Source of the DNA: Cymodocea nodosa
Taxonomy: Eukaryota; Streptophyta; Magnoliopsida; Alismatales; Cymodoceaceae
Assembly: GCA_036874045.1 (NCBI GenBank)
Contig: CM072344.1
Coordinates: forward strand, 10,450,501-10,514,500
Direction of reading: 5' to 3'
DNA: 64,000 nucleotides
Part shown: positions 23,321-35,296 of the stretch, in pieces
Layout: every line of letters starts with the position of its first letter
Position numbering within the stretch: position 1 is the first letter of the stretch
The notes under the pieces: model-generated
What the model saw: the letters and a program-made list of their open reading frames with translations, nothing else
Database searches by the model: none
Told to the model about the DNA's origin: nothing
Position numbers and translations under genes: made by a program

Positions 23321-25070
23321 TGTAGAATCGTATGGTTACACAAGAGGGGGGTGAATTGTGTATTTTTAATATTTTCTGAAATATAATTAAAACTTTAAAA
23401 CTCAAAAACAAGTCGAGACATTGTTTTCATAAAATCATTTTTATTCAAGGTTTCAATTACAATATACAATTCAATTCTCCTTAGAAATTGTAGATGCAAT
23501 TATAACTCGATACCATGTATCATCTATACAATTTCATAACTACAAATAGAGAAAACTAATTTGTGGAATTTAAAACATTTCTCCTTGTTTGTGATCTTTC
23601 TTCTTCTTCTTTCTTCTTCAGCAATTCTTTAGTGACGAATATCTTGTCTTTTTATGCTTCACCGAATTTGCTTTCTTCTGATACTTCAAATCTTCAGTGA
23701 TGAAAATCTTACCTTTTTATGCTTCACTGAATTTTCTTCCACTTGAGAGATTTTGCCCGAAGAGGTGTTTTTGATCCCTGAAAAAGATTTTTCTTTTGGT
23801 GTGTAGGGATGGTTTGATCATTGAAAAGATTTTTCGTTTTGTGTGCAAGGATGGTTTGATCAACGAGAATTCTATGCCTTTTATATTGTATCTTCATTTG
23901 ATGCATATCCTTCACATTTAACCACTACCAGTTTTCCACTTCTCCACGTCTTTTCTTTTTCCTTCATCGAAACACACACGTTCTAACCCACGTTTATATT
24001 TCAAATTTTCTTTAATCATCAGTCCTGAATCTCTAAAAAATTTCCTACAAAATAAACTCTCATCAGAAAATTTTTCATCAGTGTAATAAGAAGTCATTAC
24101 TTTAATGTTAACTAAACGAGTAACACAAGTATATATATATAACTTAATGTTTCTAACTTAGCGAGTTCACCATGTGCCATTTCACGTGACAAGTTCTATA
24201 GCTAACACAACGAACTAAATCCGTGGTGTTATGCTAACTCAAGGAACCAGCTTAACCTTTCTTTCGAAAGGTTAAACGATAACTCACCGAAAACAGTTTA
24301 AGTTTTAGATAGTTACAGATGTAAGTCACCGAAAAACTCTTTATATTATAAAACTAGTGAGACACGTGTCAAGACCTGAAAACATGACTTAAGTTACCTT
24401 TCGGATAGTTACGACTGTAAGTCTCTGAAAAAAACTTTAACTCATCGATTCAGTAATAAACAAATGTTTTTATAATAAGAAGTTTACCACGTGCAAAAAT
24501 AACAACTTAAGTTTATAACGCTAACCTAACGTGTTGCCTTAGTGTTCAATATAGCAACTCAATGCGTTTAGTTATGTTAACTTAACGAGTTAAACATGTG
24601 CACCTCACGTGATAGAATACAACATTCGTAACTTATAATTTCACCATGTGTATAACACTAACTTAACGAGTTCATCTCTTCTTTTACTCATTTACTTAAC
24701 GAGTTCTCACGTGACCTATTTTAACCTTTAAGCCTCTAATTTAACGAATTCTCACATGACCTCTATACAAACAAAACTCTAACTTAACGAGTTGTCTAAA
24801 CGTGCACTGTTCATGATACAGAAGATATAATATTAAAACATATCATGCTTTTCAATAGAAACACACATTAACTTAGCGTTTAGCTAAATGAGAAATTAAT
24901 GCAACGAAATGACTAGTTATTAACTTCAGATCCGATATAGACAAGTATTTATATTAGTAAGCTTTTTCTGTATTAATTGATGATTTTAATTTCTTTTCAC
25001 AAGCAATAGTAATTGAGCAAATATGATTATTTTCATTCAGCACACATCATCAAAACAAAAATACTCAACA
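23321..25070 (-). repeat. 5' LTR of copy B (1,750 bp)
   Basis: Same length as the 3' LTR and similar throughout. The minus-strand TATA box is at 23879-23885. It ends against the TATAC duplication. Confidence 0.93.
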
Positions 25071-25075
25071 TATAC
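25071..25075. repeat. Target-site duplication of copy B, right
   Basis: TATAC, matching 12049-12053. Confidence 0.9.
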
Positions 25076-27214
25076 TATTACTTTAGCTCCAATCAGATAT
25101 GATCTAAACTTTTCTAAACCTAACACAACAGCTAATAATTCTTTTTCAATTGTTGTGTAATTAACTTGAGCATCATTTAAGGTTTTGCTTGCATAATGAA
25201 TCACTCTAGTAGATTTTTCTGTCTTCTGTCCCAACACTACTCCTATAGCAAAATCAGAAGCATCGCACATTAATTCAAATGGATGGTTCCAATCAGGTGC
25301 TTGAATTATAGGAGTTGAAATTAAGCTAGTCTTAAGTTTGAAAAATGCTCCTTTACAATTTTTATCAAAGTTAAATGGAACATCTTTTAATAGATTAGTT
25401 AAAGGTCTAGCTATCTTGCTAAAGTCTTTAATAAATCTTCTATAAAAACCAGCATGTCCTAAAAATGATCTAATATTTTTTACTGATTTAGGTTCTGGTA
25501 GATTAGAAATTACTTCTATTTTAGCTTTATCTACTTCCAACCCTTTCTTAGAAACAACATGCCCTAAGACTATTCCTTGTTTAACCATGAAGTGACATTT
25601 TTCCCAATTTAAAACTAGATTTTTTTCCACACAGCGTTTTAATATTTGGTCTAAATTGCTTAAACAAACTTCATATGAGTTGCCATATACAGTAAAATCA
25701 TCCATAAATATTTCTAAAAAATCTTCAATCCTTCTAGTAAATATGCCCTGCACACACCTTTGAAAAGTAGTTGGCGCATTGCATAATCCGAATGGCATTC
25801 TCTTAAAAGCATAAGTTCCATTAGGACAGGTAAAAGTTGTTTTCTCTTGATCCTCTAATGCTACTGGAATTTGATTATACCCTAAATACCCGTTTAGGAA
25901 ACAAAAATATTCTTGCCCTGCTAATCTTTCCAACATTTGATCTATAAAAGGTAAGGGAAAATGATCTTTCCTAGTCACAGCATTTAGTTTTCTATAGTCT
26001 ATACATACTCTCCAGCCTGATTGAATTCTAGTAGGTATCAAGTCTTGACTTTCATTCCTAATAACTATTAATCCTGATTTCTTGGGAACTACATGGATTG
26101 GACTAACCCACGAGCTATCAGAAATCGGATAAATTATATCATTATCTAACCATTTAACTATTTCTTTCTTGACTACTTCTTTAAGGTTTGGATTTAATCT
26201 CCTCTCAGGAATTCTAACAGGTTTAGCATTCTCTTCTAAATATATGTGATGACAACATAAAGTTGAACTTAACCCTTTTATATCAGTCATAGTCCATCCT
26301 ATTGCTTCTTTATAACTTTTTACTACATCTTTTAATTTAGCTCTTTGATCCTCTTTTAAATCTGAAGCAATAATGATTGGACAGGTTCGTTTATCTTTCA
26401 AAAATATATAGGTTAATTCAGGAGGTAAATGTTTTAATTCTAAATGTTGCCCAATAGAAGCTAGAGCTCCTAATTGAACATCAACACTTTCTAAATTAAT
26501 TTCTTCCATATCTCCTTCTATATTTATGCTTTCATTTTCTTCTAAAGTTTTAGAATTGATTTGCATATTTAATTCTTCTTGAATCACATCATCTAACATA
26601 TCTCCTTCATCCTCTAAAAAGTCTATGGTATGTAAGGACATTTCTAACTCTTCAAACCTTTCTGGTTTGAAAATATTTAATTGAGTATCCTCATTACCAT
26701 ATGCTAATTTCATTACTCCAGTTTTACAATTTATAACAGCCCCTAATGTTGCTAAAAATGGCCTTCTCAAAATTAAAGATGTATCACTATTTTTATGCTT
26801 AATTTGTTGGGAATCCAGAATTACAATATCAATAGGATATATAAAATTCTTGATTTTAATTAAGACATCCTCTATTTTTCCTCTAGGGTATCTTATACTT
26901 CTATCAGCTAATTGAATAACCGTACTAGTAGGAGTTAAGCCTTCTAATCCTAAGGATGAAAATATATCACTTGGCATAACATTTATACCTGCACCTAAGT
27001 CTATTAAGGTTCTTTCTAAAATGGTATTTCCTATGGTGCATGATATAACAGGGATTCTAGGATTAGATAACTTTTTAGGAATTTTTGGCAGAAATAGGGA
27101 ACTACTTTGCTCAGCTAAAAAGACCTTCCTAATAACTTTTTGCTCTCTTTTCTTAGTACACAAATTCTTAAGAAATTTAGCATAAGGTGGCATTTTCTGC
27201 AATAAATCTAACAA
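25076..27214 (-). pseudogene. Athila protease, RT and RNase H part of pol
   Basis: Readable over more than 700 codons. The protease has LIDLGAGINVMP (about 26970-27000) and the typical ADRSIRYPRG segment. The RT has VCIDYRKLNAVTRKDHFPLP, FKRMPFGLCNAPTTFQRC and the catalytic FMDDF (about 25694-25709). A connection segment follows, then RNase H beginning FELMCDASDFAIGVVLGQ (about 25250-25290). The RNase H is interrupted by Sirevirus B and continues at 12048. FMDDF in place of YVDDF is usual in Athila. Confidence 0.9.
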
Positions 27215-27259
27215 AGGAATGTTAACTTGTTCTTTTTCAAAAATTTCTCTGATTTTCTC

Positions 27260-28260
27260 TTATTTTTCAGGTATTGTTTGTTGTAATCTTTCAGGATAGG
27301 GTGCTAAAGATTTTGATTTCAAAGACTCTTTTTCTTTCAGTTGATTTGTTTGATCATTTTTAGCTTCATTCGCAGATTCAGATTGTTCTTTAGTGATCTC
27401 TAGATTTTCAGCTATTACATTTTCATTATCATTTTGATTTTTACTCATATCCACCTTCATATCATTTTCATTTTGAGTTCTTGGTGGTATATCAGTTCCA
27501 GATCTTAATGTTATACATACATCTTCCAGATTTTCGTTACTCTCATGATGATTTTGTATATCATTTTCTTGATTATGATCTTCAATTGTTTTTAGTTTTA
27601 AAGTGCATTCTTTAAATTCTCTTGCATTAGTATTTTCTGTTTGTTGTATATTTTGCAAATTCTACAAGTTTATAACATTATAATCTTCATTGTCCTGTTG
27701 CATAACTTGTATTTTCATTGTATATTCGTCTAATGCTTTTAATTTTCTTTCCAGATCATCTAATCCCATTGCATTTAATTTTTGATCAATTTTCATTATG
27801 GTTTTTTCAGTTTCATAAATTATATCCTTTTTAGGTTCTGAATATGCTTCCTTATAATTTACTTGGTTGACTTCTTGTTGCTGACTCATAAAGTATTCCA
27901 ATTTGTCCAGGTTTTGCTTTATACCATGCTCCAGTCTGACATACCTATCCCAAACTTCAATGTCTCTCATCATATTACACATTCTATACTGACTATCAGT
28001 TGGGTAAACTATAGGATTCTCATACTTAGATTTATTATACTAAGGATAATTCATTTGTTGTTCATGGGATCTAACCATCTATAAATGTCTTAGTTTCAAA
28101 CAGTCAGAAATGTCGTGTCCTTAAGAATTGCAGAATTCACATATGCTAATTATAGGTTTCAAAAATCTTTGAGCATAAGCATATGCCATATTCTCAATTA
28201 TAGAAGAAAACACACAACTCTGGCTATTAAAATGAAACAACTCTAACAGTTGCTTATATT
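27260..28260 (-). pseudogene. Athila gag remnant and gag-pol linker
   Basis: Between the primer site and protease lies only a short gag relic. A zinc-knuckle-like CEFCNS..GHDISDC is seen at about 28110-28155. A helical, Gln/Asn/Glu-rich linker follows (27662-27982) and then a charged linker with the Athila-type phrase CITLRSGTDIPP (about 27500-27530). It is much shorter than the usual gag of the lineage and is broken in a few places. Confidence 0.65.
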
Positions 28261-28273
28261 AATTCAATTCAAT

Positions 28274-28291
28274 TCCCCGACAACGGCGCCA
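28274..28291 (-). promoter_or_regulatory. Athila primer-binding site (tRNA-Asp type)
   Basis: TGGCGCCGTTGTCGGGGA on the minus strand, seven bases inside the LTR end. It is complementary to the 3' end of plant tRNA-Asp with about one mismatch. This primer choice is typical of the Athila lineage. Confidence 0.9.
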
Positions 28292-28298
28292 TAAAATT

Positions 28299-29637
28299 TG
28301 TTTGTGTTTTCCCAGCACTACACTAGAAAAACTTGGATTTGTTACTTCTATTTTTACTTAGTTAATTTATCTTTATGTCTATTCTTACTTTTAGAAGTAA
28401 ACAAACAACCTTTAATAAAATTTAGGTATTAATTCCAATTTGTACTTTAATTGCAAGTGCATAGTGTCTATTGTATCAGTGTGCAAGTACAGGTCGATCC
28501 CATAGAGAATTGCTGACGAATTTTAGAACTGTTCGTTTATTAATAATCAAATTTATATATTCAATAAGCTCTCTGTTGAATTACAGTTAACTAAACGGAC
28601 AAAGTTCATTGAGTTATGGCTAACTCAATGGACTAACCTCGTGGACTTAGGTTAACTCCACGAGCCTGTCTTTTCTCTTTAATACTGCTATTTACAGAGG
28701 AATTTGGCCAACCATTGGGCGATTCCACAGATTGTAAATAACATCAATTCAGCTTTTTAATGTTAGTTAACATTGGATTTATCATTAAGCAATACTAACA
28801 TTCAGATAATTCAAACATTAACCATTAAAATCTTTAAGTCTTTTGTACGAATCAATTTCAGTAAATTGTAAAACTAAAATAAACATAAAACAATCTCAAT
28901 ATTGATAAAGATACATTAATCACGATACAACACAAACAATACAACACTCAAATACAACATACAAACATAGATAAATTGTTTTTGGTATTTTTGTTTTAAT
29001 ATGAACATGGAAATGGGTGAAAGATGAAATGTAAAGTAATCTCACTTGATAGTAAATACTTCTGACACTACTTGCAATGCGATTACACCACTGAAAATTA
29101 AACCACTTACAATTTTGTCTCCTCTCCCTATAGAATCACGAGTCCAGAATTACAAGATGATATTCTCTTCAGCATACAGGCATCAACCCGAAGCCAAGGC
29201 TAAAAGCTTTACGATCTCCTAAAATATGAGTCGGCGCTTGGTGAAAATGGGTTCCCTTCCCGCGACGCGATCACTCCTCACAGTGGTTGTCATGCACTAT
29301 GTTTGGCTTGGAATCGACCCGACATCAGGCAAGTATCCTCACAGACCTCTGATGGTTGGTGATTATGGTTGTGTGATGATTGTGGTGATGATGATTGTTG
29401 GTGTGGAACTTCAGAGAATTGCGACGCTCATCCTCCTCTACACACACTATCCGCCCATCGATCACACCTCTTCTTTTTTTCTTCTTTTCTTTTATATTTC
29501 TTCAGTAGTAACTGCTTTTGCTTGAATGGTCGGTTGGATTTCCTTCATTCGTATCAATGGCGATGATTTCTTTCCCTGCGCGATACGTGCAAACATGGTT
29601 TTTTCTCTTCCAACTGTCTGTTCTTGCAACCGCTACA
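28299..29637 (-). repeat. Athila 5' LTR (outer boundary tentative)
   Basis: The inner end is CACAAACA at 28299. The outer end is placed at TGTAGCGGTT (29637) because it gives TG..CA termini and because Sirevirus-like sequence resumes near 29660. It holds a perfect hairpin at 28607-28630 (CATTGAGTTA, loop TGGC, TAACTCAATG) and another at 28638-28664 (CTCGTGGACTTA facing TAACTCCACGAG). A patch of higher GC lies at about 29200-29480. The partner LTR is not in the window, so the outer boundary is inferred. Confidence 0.5.
28607..28664. repeat. Two adjacent hairpins in the Athila LTR
   Basis: 28607-28630 is a perfect 10 bp stem with a 4-base loop. 28638-28664 is a 12 bp stem with one mismatch and a 3-base loop. 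Both are built from AGTTA/TAACT-type half-sites followed by YNACG or CAATG. Confidence 0.85.
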
Positions 29638-30420
29638 GTGGCATTTTAGAAAATAGATTTAACTATAAAATACGTGCAATAAAGAAATAAGCTGCTAACA
29701 TAACGTGTTACCTTAGTGTGTATTCATGTAACTCAATGCATACAGTTATGCTAACTTAACAAGTTAAACATGTGCATCTCACGTGATATTCTAAAGCATT
29801 TAAATTCAACACATGCATAAATCTAACTATTCGATGCTCAAGTGCATTTCGGATACTTATAAACTTAACTATCCGATGCTCAAATGCATTTCGGATAGCT
29901 ACAAATAACTCACCGATATATAACTTAAGTAAATCTACTAGATCTCGATACGTGTCAACAGCTATTTTATAAATAAAAAGAGATTTCGAAGAGTTACATG
30001 GCTAACTATCCGATGCCCAGCTGCAATTTCGGATAGTTATAGATAACTCATTGAAAGTTCACTTAAGTCATGCATTATAGTTTCAATACGTGTACTTTAG
30101 GAAATAATAAACTATTCTCTCAAAACATAACTGTTCGGCAATTTAAACATAACTATCCGATACATATTCGGTTTGTTAGACATAACTGTCTGAAATATCA
30201 GAAAATTCAGATACTAAAGAATTTCATAGCCTGCAACTTACCGACAGTTCAAAAATGTACTAAATTAACATTAATTCCCCCAAATTAAGCAGATTCTTCA
30301 GGTAAAGCATATAACAGTGCAATTATAACATAATGGCTTAATTCTCATATGATAAGCTAAATATTATGCAATTAACCATCATTTAACCGTTAATAATATG
30401 CATTTTTTTATTCTAAACAA
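29638..30420 (-). mobile_element. Remnant G: Sirevirus-like non-coding DNA
   Basis: No gene. Read on the minus strand, about 29810-30290 resembles the post-pol spacer of E (about 44820-45240): shared GCATGACTTAAGT, CTTGAGCATCGAATAGTTAG and related blocks, and a GGGGGAATTAATG purine run near 30280. The part at 29660-29800 resembles the LTR of the A/B/F family at perhaps 80 %. It contains a hairpin at 30027-30056 (TTTCGGATAGTTA facing TAACTCATTGAAA). It is old and degraded, and both ends are cut by neighbours. Confidence 0.6.
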
Positions 30421-30550
30421 CACTCGTGTTGGGGAACCACGTAAATTTGTTGTTCTTCGAATTCTCAACTCGCAATCCTCTCTTCCACGTAGATCTCTTC
30501 TCCACGCCACCCCTAGATGCTCCACGTTTGTTTGATCTTTCCACACAACA
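30421..30550 (+). repeat. Partial 5' LTR of the Tork-like element
   Basis: Matches the last part of the 3' LTR (about 35527-35669): shared TTGGGGAACCACGTAAATTTG start region and TTTGTTTGATCTT..CACAACA end. The left part of the LTR is not present at this site. Confidence 0.85.
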
Positions 30551-30552
30551 AC

Positions 30553-30564
30553 TGGTACCAGAGT
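30553..30564 (+). promoter_or_regulatory. Primer-binding site, Tork-like element
   Basis: TGGTACCAGAGT, two bases after the LTR end. It is close to the initiator-Met complement TGGTATCAGAGC. Confidence 0.8.
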
Positions 30565-30597
30565 CAGGTTGGACATCTCCAGGTTTGCATCTGAAGT

Positions 30598-30970
30598 TTC
30601 GAAGAGTTTCATCAAGGTTCAACCCATTTCCGTAAGGGATCTCTCCATTGTTATAACTACCGTCGTCGCCAATCTGCACACTCCGACGCCAAGTCGTGCG
30701 CCTTCCTCGTCTGTGCTCTGTTGCATCTCAAATTCTGAGGACGTGTATTAAGCTTCCTGAAATTCCTTCCTTTAAAATTTTGAAGAGATTGGTCAAGGTT
30801 CAAGCCATTTCCGCAAGGATATCCCCCATTGCTGTAACTGTCGTCGTCGTCGGCGTCAGCCTGCACACTTCAACGCCAAGTCATGCGCCTTCCTCGTCCA
30901 TGCTCCATTGCATCTCAAATGTTGAGGACGTGTAGTAAGCTTCCTGAAATCCCTTCCTTTAAAATTTCGT
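30598..30970 (+). repeat. ~185 bp tandem duplication in the leader
   Basis: Copy 1 (about 30598-30780) and copy 2 (about 30781-30970) share GGTTCAASCCATTTCCG, GCGCCTTCCTCGTC and CCTTCCTTTAAAATTT. Copy 2 has an expanded CGTCGTCGTCGTCGG run. The copies differ by perhaps 15 %, so the duplication looks old relative to the other tandem duplications here. A degenerate leader repeat of this kind may belong to the family rather than to this copy. Confidence 0.8.
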
Positions 30971-31294
30971 AGTCAAAAGTTTTGTATTTAGAGAGATACA
31001 ACAGGAGGCATTTGGCTAGGGCACAGTAGTTTTCTGGATGAGTGACTCTTTGATTGTCGGATTTTGGGCATTTTGTGATTGTGGTTTTGTACTTGGTTTG
31101 TGTGAGTATTTGCTACTATTTTGTGCTAAGTAGTGTGCTTGGCTTGTGGCTGATTGCATTTCATTGAAATTAGTAGTTTCAGTAGCATATTGTTGTTAAG
31201 ATATTGCTTGCTATTGTGTACCTTGCCGTAGAATTGTGTTTGTTGAAATCACATTGTATCTCATGTGTATTGCTGGTTGTTTGTTGTTTTGAAA

Positions 31295-34200
31295 ACATGA
31301 ATACTTCAGGGTTGAAGATAGAAAAGTTTGATGGTAAGAATAGCTTCAGCTTATGGCAAATTAAGATGAAAGCACTTCTAAAGCAAAAAGGTATTTGGGC
31401 TCCTCTAAATAAGGAAACTACTCTGAACAGAAATTCGCTAGAGTTTGAATTGCAGGAGGAGAAAGCTCACTCTACCATCTTGTTGTGTTTGTTTGATGAA
31501 GTTATAATAGAAGTTGCTGATGAATCTACCTCGTTAGGTCTTTAGCAGAAACTTGAGTCATTGTATATGACTAAGTCTTTAACAAACAAATTGTTGTTAA
31601 AGTAGAGATTGTTCTCTTTAAAGATGATAGAAGGTGTACCTCTTAAGCAGCATTTAGATCAGCTAAATGCTATTATGATGGAACTCAAGAATATTAGAGT
31701 AATCATAGAAGATGAAGATGCAGCTCTTATCTTGCTTTGTTCACTCCCATTGAGTTATGAAAACTTTGTTCAGTCTTGTGTAGTTGGAAGAGATTCAATT
31801 ACACTGGAAGAAGTGAGGTCTAGCCTTCATTCTAGGGAGCTCAGGCACATGGTGCATGGTAGAAATGAGGCAAGTGGTGTTGGCCTCTCAGCTCAACAGC
31901 AAGAGAACAGGGGAAGAAGCCAAAGACAAGGTGGAGGGAAGAATAGAAGTAGAAGTAAGTCGAAGGGCAAGTACTCTAGGGATAGTTGCCATTACTGTAA
32001 GGAGAAAGGACACTAGAAATCACATTTTCCCAAGCTTATGAACAAAGGAAAAGCTGCTGTGGCAGAAACTAGTTCTGCATTAGGTGATGATTTTTCTCTT
32101 ATAGTTTGTTGTAGTGCCTATTCTGATGATCAGTGGATTATGGACTCAGGAGCTTCACATCATATGACTCCTACTAAGGAGTATTTTGACACCTACGAGC
32201 AGGTGGAGGGTGGTCAAGTGACTTTGGCCAATGATGATGTGTGCTCTAGAGTTGGTGTGGGCACTATAAAATTTAAACTACATGATGGCACAGTTAGAAT
32301 TCTGGAGGACGTTAGGCACGTCCCAAAGCTTGGAAAAAGTCTAATCTCATTGATGGCCCTTGATGCTAAGGGTTATAGATATACAGGTGGTGAGGGGAAG
32401 ATCAGCATATTGAAAGGCTCGTTAGTTGTTATGAAGGGAACCAAATCTGGTCTCTTATACATTTTGCAGGGCACTCCAATTGTTGGCGTAGCTACATCAG
32501 CTATATCTGGTCAGCAGGATTTTTCTGTCATGTGGCACTCAAGGATGGCTCATTTGGGGTAGAAAGGAATGCAGAAACTTAGTCTAGGCAAGTTTGATAG
32601 GCACAAAGTTGCTTGTATTGACATATGCAAGCATTGTATCTTTGTCAAACAGAAAAGAGTGTCATTTTCACGCAATTTGCATAACTCCAAGGGAGTTCTT
32701 GATTATATTCATGCTGATTGTTGGGGGCCTTCACGTCAATCTTCTATTGCAGGTTCCAGATATTTTCTTTCTATCATTGACTGTCATTCAAGGATGAACT
32801 AGGTTTTCTTTTTGACACACAAAAGTGAAGCTTTTTCTTGCTTCAAGCATTGGAAGAAGCAGGTAGAAAACCAAACAGATAGAAAGGTAAAATATCTTAG
32901 AACTGATAATGGTCTTGAGTTTTGTTCTCAAGAATTTGATAACTTTTGTAAAGATGAAGGCATTACATGGCATAACACTATGAGGTATACCCCTCAGCAA
33001 AATGGAGTGGCTGAAAGATTGAATAGAACACTCCTAGAAAAGGCACGTTGTATGCTGTCTCATGCAGGTTTGAGCAAGAAGTTTTGGGCAGAGGCTGTTA
33101 ACACAACTTCCTATCTAGTGAACAAGTCCCCTTCTAGTGCCTTAGATGGGAAGATACCTCTTGAGGTATGGTTGAAAAGATCTGCTAGTTATTCAAAGCT
33201 TAGAATTTTTGGGTGTCCAGCTTACTATCATGTGAACAATGGCAAGCTGGAACCATGTGCAAAGAAAGGCATATTTGTGGACTATGGTGTTGGTGTAAAG
33301 GGATATGGGATATATGATATTGAATCTCACAAAGTAATATATAGCCGTGATGTTACTTTTGATGAGAATTCTCTTTTGCAGGAAACAGATAAACTAGCAA
33401 GTGAAACACCAGAAATTGAGCACACCTTTCCTGAACAGATGGAGATAGATGACACACAACAGTTGCCTATCACTAATCAAGTTGAAATTAGAGAAATCTC
33501 ATCTGAAACTCAGGAAAATGAAGTTGAGGAGGAAGAGGTGGAGCAACCACCACCAAGAACCATTGGCAAAGATCGTCCTAGAAGAGACGTTAGACCTCCG
33601 ATTAGATATGGCTACGACAGTTTGGTTGCTTTTGCCTTACAAGTAGCAGTTAAGGTGGAGGATTCTATTGATCCACCTACATATGAAGCTACAATGAAAG
33701 ATTCAGAAGCTAGTCTTTGGATATCTACTATGGAGGAGGAACTCCAATCTCTTCATAAGAACAAGACTTGGGAACTAGTGAAACATCCAAAGAACACAAA
33801 TATTGTTGGTTGCAAATGGGTCTATAAGAAGAAGATTGGGACTCAAGGCAACACAGGTGTGCAGCACAAGGCAAGATTAGTTGCCAAAGGTTATTCACAA
33901 AGAGAAGGAGTTGACTTCAATGAGGTATTTGCTCCTGTTGTACGTCATACATCTATTAGAATTTTGTTATCCATTGCTATAACAAAGAATTTAGAATTGG
34001 AACAACTAGATGTAAAGACGTCCTTCTTGCATGGTGAGTTGGAAGAAAATATTTGGATGGAACAACCAATAGGGTTTATGGTGAAAGGTAAATTTGATTG
34101 GGTGTGCAAATTAAATAAGTCATTGTATGGACTTAAATAGTCACCACGACAATGGTACAAAAGGTTTGATGCCTTTATAGTTAAAGTTGGTTTTAGACGC

Positions 34201-35228
34201 AACAACTATGATTCATGTGTATATGTTAAAACTCTTGATAAGAGTACACATGTTTTTTGTTATTGTATGTTGATGATATTCTTATAGCTGCGAAGAATAT
34301 CGAAGTGATACAAGAGCTGAAGGACACATTAAAATCAGAATTTGATATGAAGGATCTTGGTCCAGCTGGCAGAATTCTTAGAATGGAGATTAGGCATCAA
34401 AGAAATTCTGGTAAGCTGTTTTTGAATCAACAGAAGTATATTGAGAAGATCCTTAGCAGATTTGGTATGGCTTCATGCAAAGCCATTAGCACACCTTATG
34501 ACAGAAATGTCAAATTGTCATATGCAATGTGTCCACAAACTAATTCTGAAAAGCTTGATATGCAACGAGTTCCTTATGCATAGGCAGTTAGAAGTCTTAT
34601 GTATGCTATGGTATGCACTAGGCCTGATCTGGCATATCCTTTGAGTGTTGTTAGTAGGTTCATGTCCAATCCAGGTAGGGAACATTGGAAAGCAGTTAAA
34701 AGGATATTCAGATATTTGAAAGGAACTCCAGGTATTGGCTTGATGTATGCAGCAGATCAGGGTTGTACTATGGCTGGTTATATAGACTCAGACTATGCAG
34801 GTGATGTTGATAGAAGGAGATCATTATCTGGTTATGTCTTTAAATTTGCAGGTTCTATTGTGAGTTGGAAATCAACTCTTCAACCTACAGTATCTCTGTC
34901 CACAACTGAGGCTAAATATGTGGCTATGACAGAAGCTGCAAAGGAAGGGATTTGGTTGAAAGGCTTACTTGGAGACTTTGGTTGGCGCATTGATAAAGCT
35001 GATATCTTCTATGATAGTCTTAGCCCTATTTGTCTCTCCAAAGATAATGTCTTTCATGATAGAACTAAACATATTGATGTTAAGTATCACTTCCTTAGGA
35101 ATGAAGATTGGATAAAGATTATGAAGGTTAACACAAAGGACAATCCGACTGATATGTTTACAAAGGGCGTTGTTGAAAGCAAGTTCAAGCATTGCTTGGA
35201 CTTACTCAACATCTATTGCTACTGCTGA
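31295..35228 (+). pseudogene. Tork-like gag-pol (broken)
   Basis: Single gag-pol relic in Copia order. Gag starts MNTSGLKIEKFDGK and ends in a zinc knuckle CHYCKEKGH (about 31988-32014). The protease has WIMDSGASHHMTP (about 32130-32172). The integrase zinc-binding and core region is about 32560-33230, with NGVAERLNRTLLEKAR. The RT is about 33690-34500, with KARLVAKGYSQREGVDF and the catalytic YVDDIL near 34265. The RNase H is about 34740-35150, with SLSTTEAKYVAM and DRTKHIDVKYHF. About seven breaks are present. No further ORF follows before the LTR. Confidence 0.88.
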
Positions 35229-35286
35229 CCCAAGTTGGGTCTTGGTGATCCATCACTGGTTCATGTTGAAGATTGATGAAATACAA

Positions 35287-35296
35287 GGTGGAGATT
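35287..35296 (+). promoter_or_regulatory. Polypurine tract, Tork-like element
   Basis: AGGTGGAGATT directly before the 3' LTR start TGTGATGCG. Confidence 0.75.

Larger units (their letters stand above)
12054..25070 (-). mobile_element. Sirevirus copy B, full-length, nested in Athila
   Basis: A 13,017 bp Ty1/Copia Sirevirus on the minus strand, structurally complete: 5' LTR (23321-25070), initiator-Met primer site (23307-23318), gag-pol (17752-23120), spacer, ORF2 (14302-16171), polypurine tract and 3' LTR (12054-13803). The flanking TATAC duplication and the resumption of Athila coding sequence on both sides prove a simple insertion. The LTRs differ by about 5 % by eye over the first 300 bp, suggesting an age of a couple of million years. 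It is broken, with roughly ten breaks in gag-pol and several in ORF2. Confidence 0.95.
6673..29637 (-). mobile_element. Athila-type Ty3/Gypsy element (split by copy B)
   Basis: One minus-strand element reads from its 5' LTR (28299-29637) through the primer site (28274-28291), gag remnant, protease, RT and RNase H (25076-27214), then integrase (10521-12048) and a post-pol ORF (about 7637-9890). The lineage call rests on the tRNA-Asp primer site, the FMDDF reverse transcriptase motif and the DLGAG protease motif. Sirevirus B (12054-25070) is inserted in the RNase H segment, and Sirevirus A adjoins its visible 3' end. Its 3' LTR is not seen and would lie left of A, outside the window. The element is broken, with roughly eight or more breaks, and gag is only a short remnant. 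Confidence 0.85.

Noticed and set aside
28274-28291. tRNA gene fragment
   Set aside because: It matches only the complement of a tRNA 3' end at the expected place of a primer-binding site, with no cloverleaf around it.
29226-29566. Plus-strand reading frames of 65-99 codons in a GC-richer patch, as a possible host gene
   Set aside because: They lie inside the probable Athila LTR, overlap each other in different frames, and show no recognisable domain.
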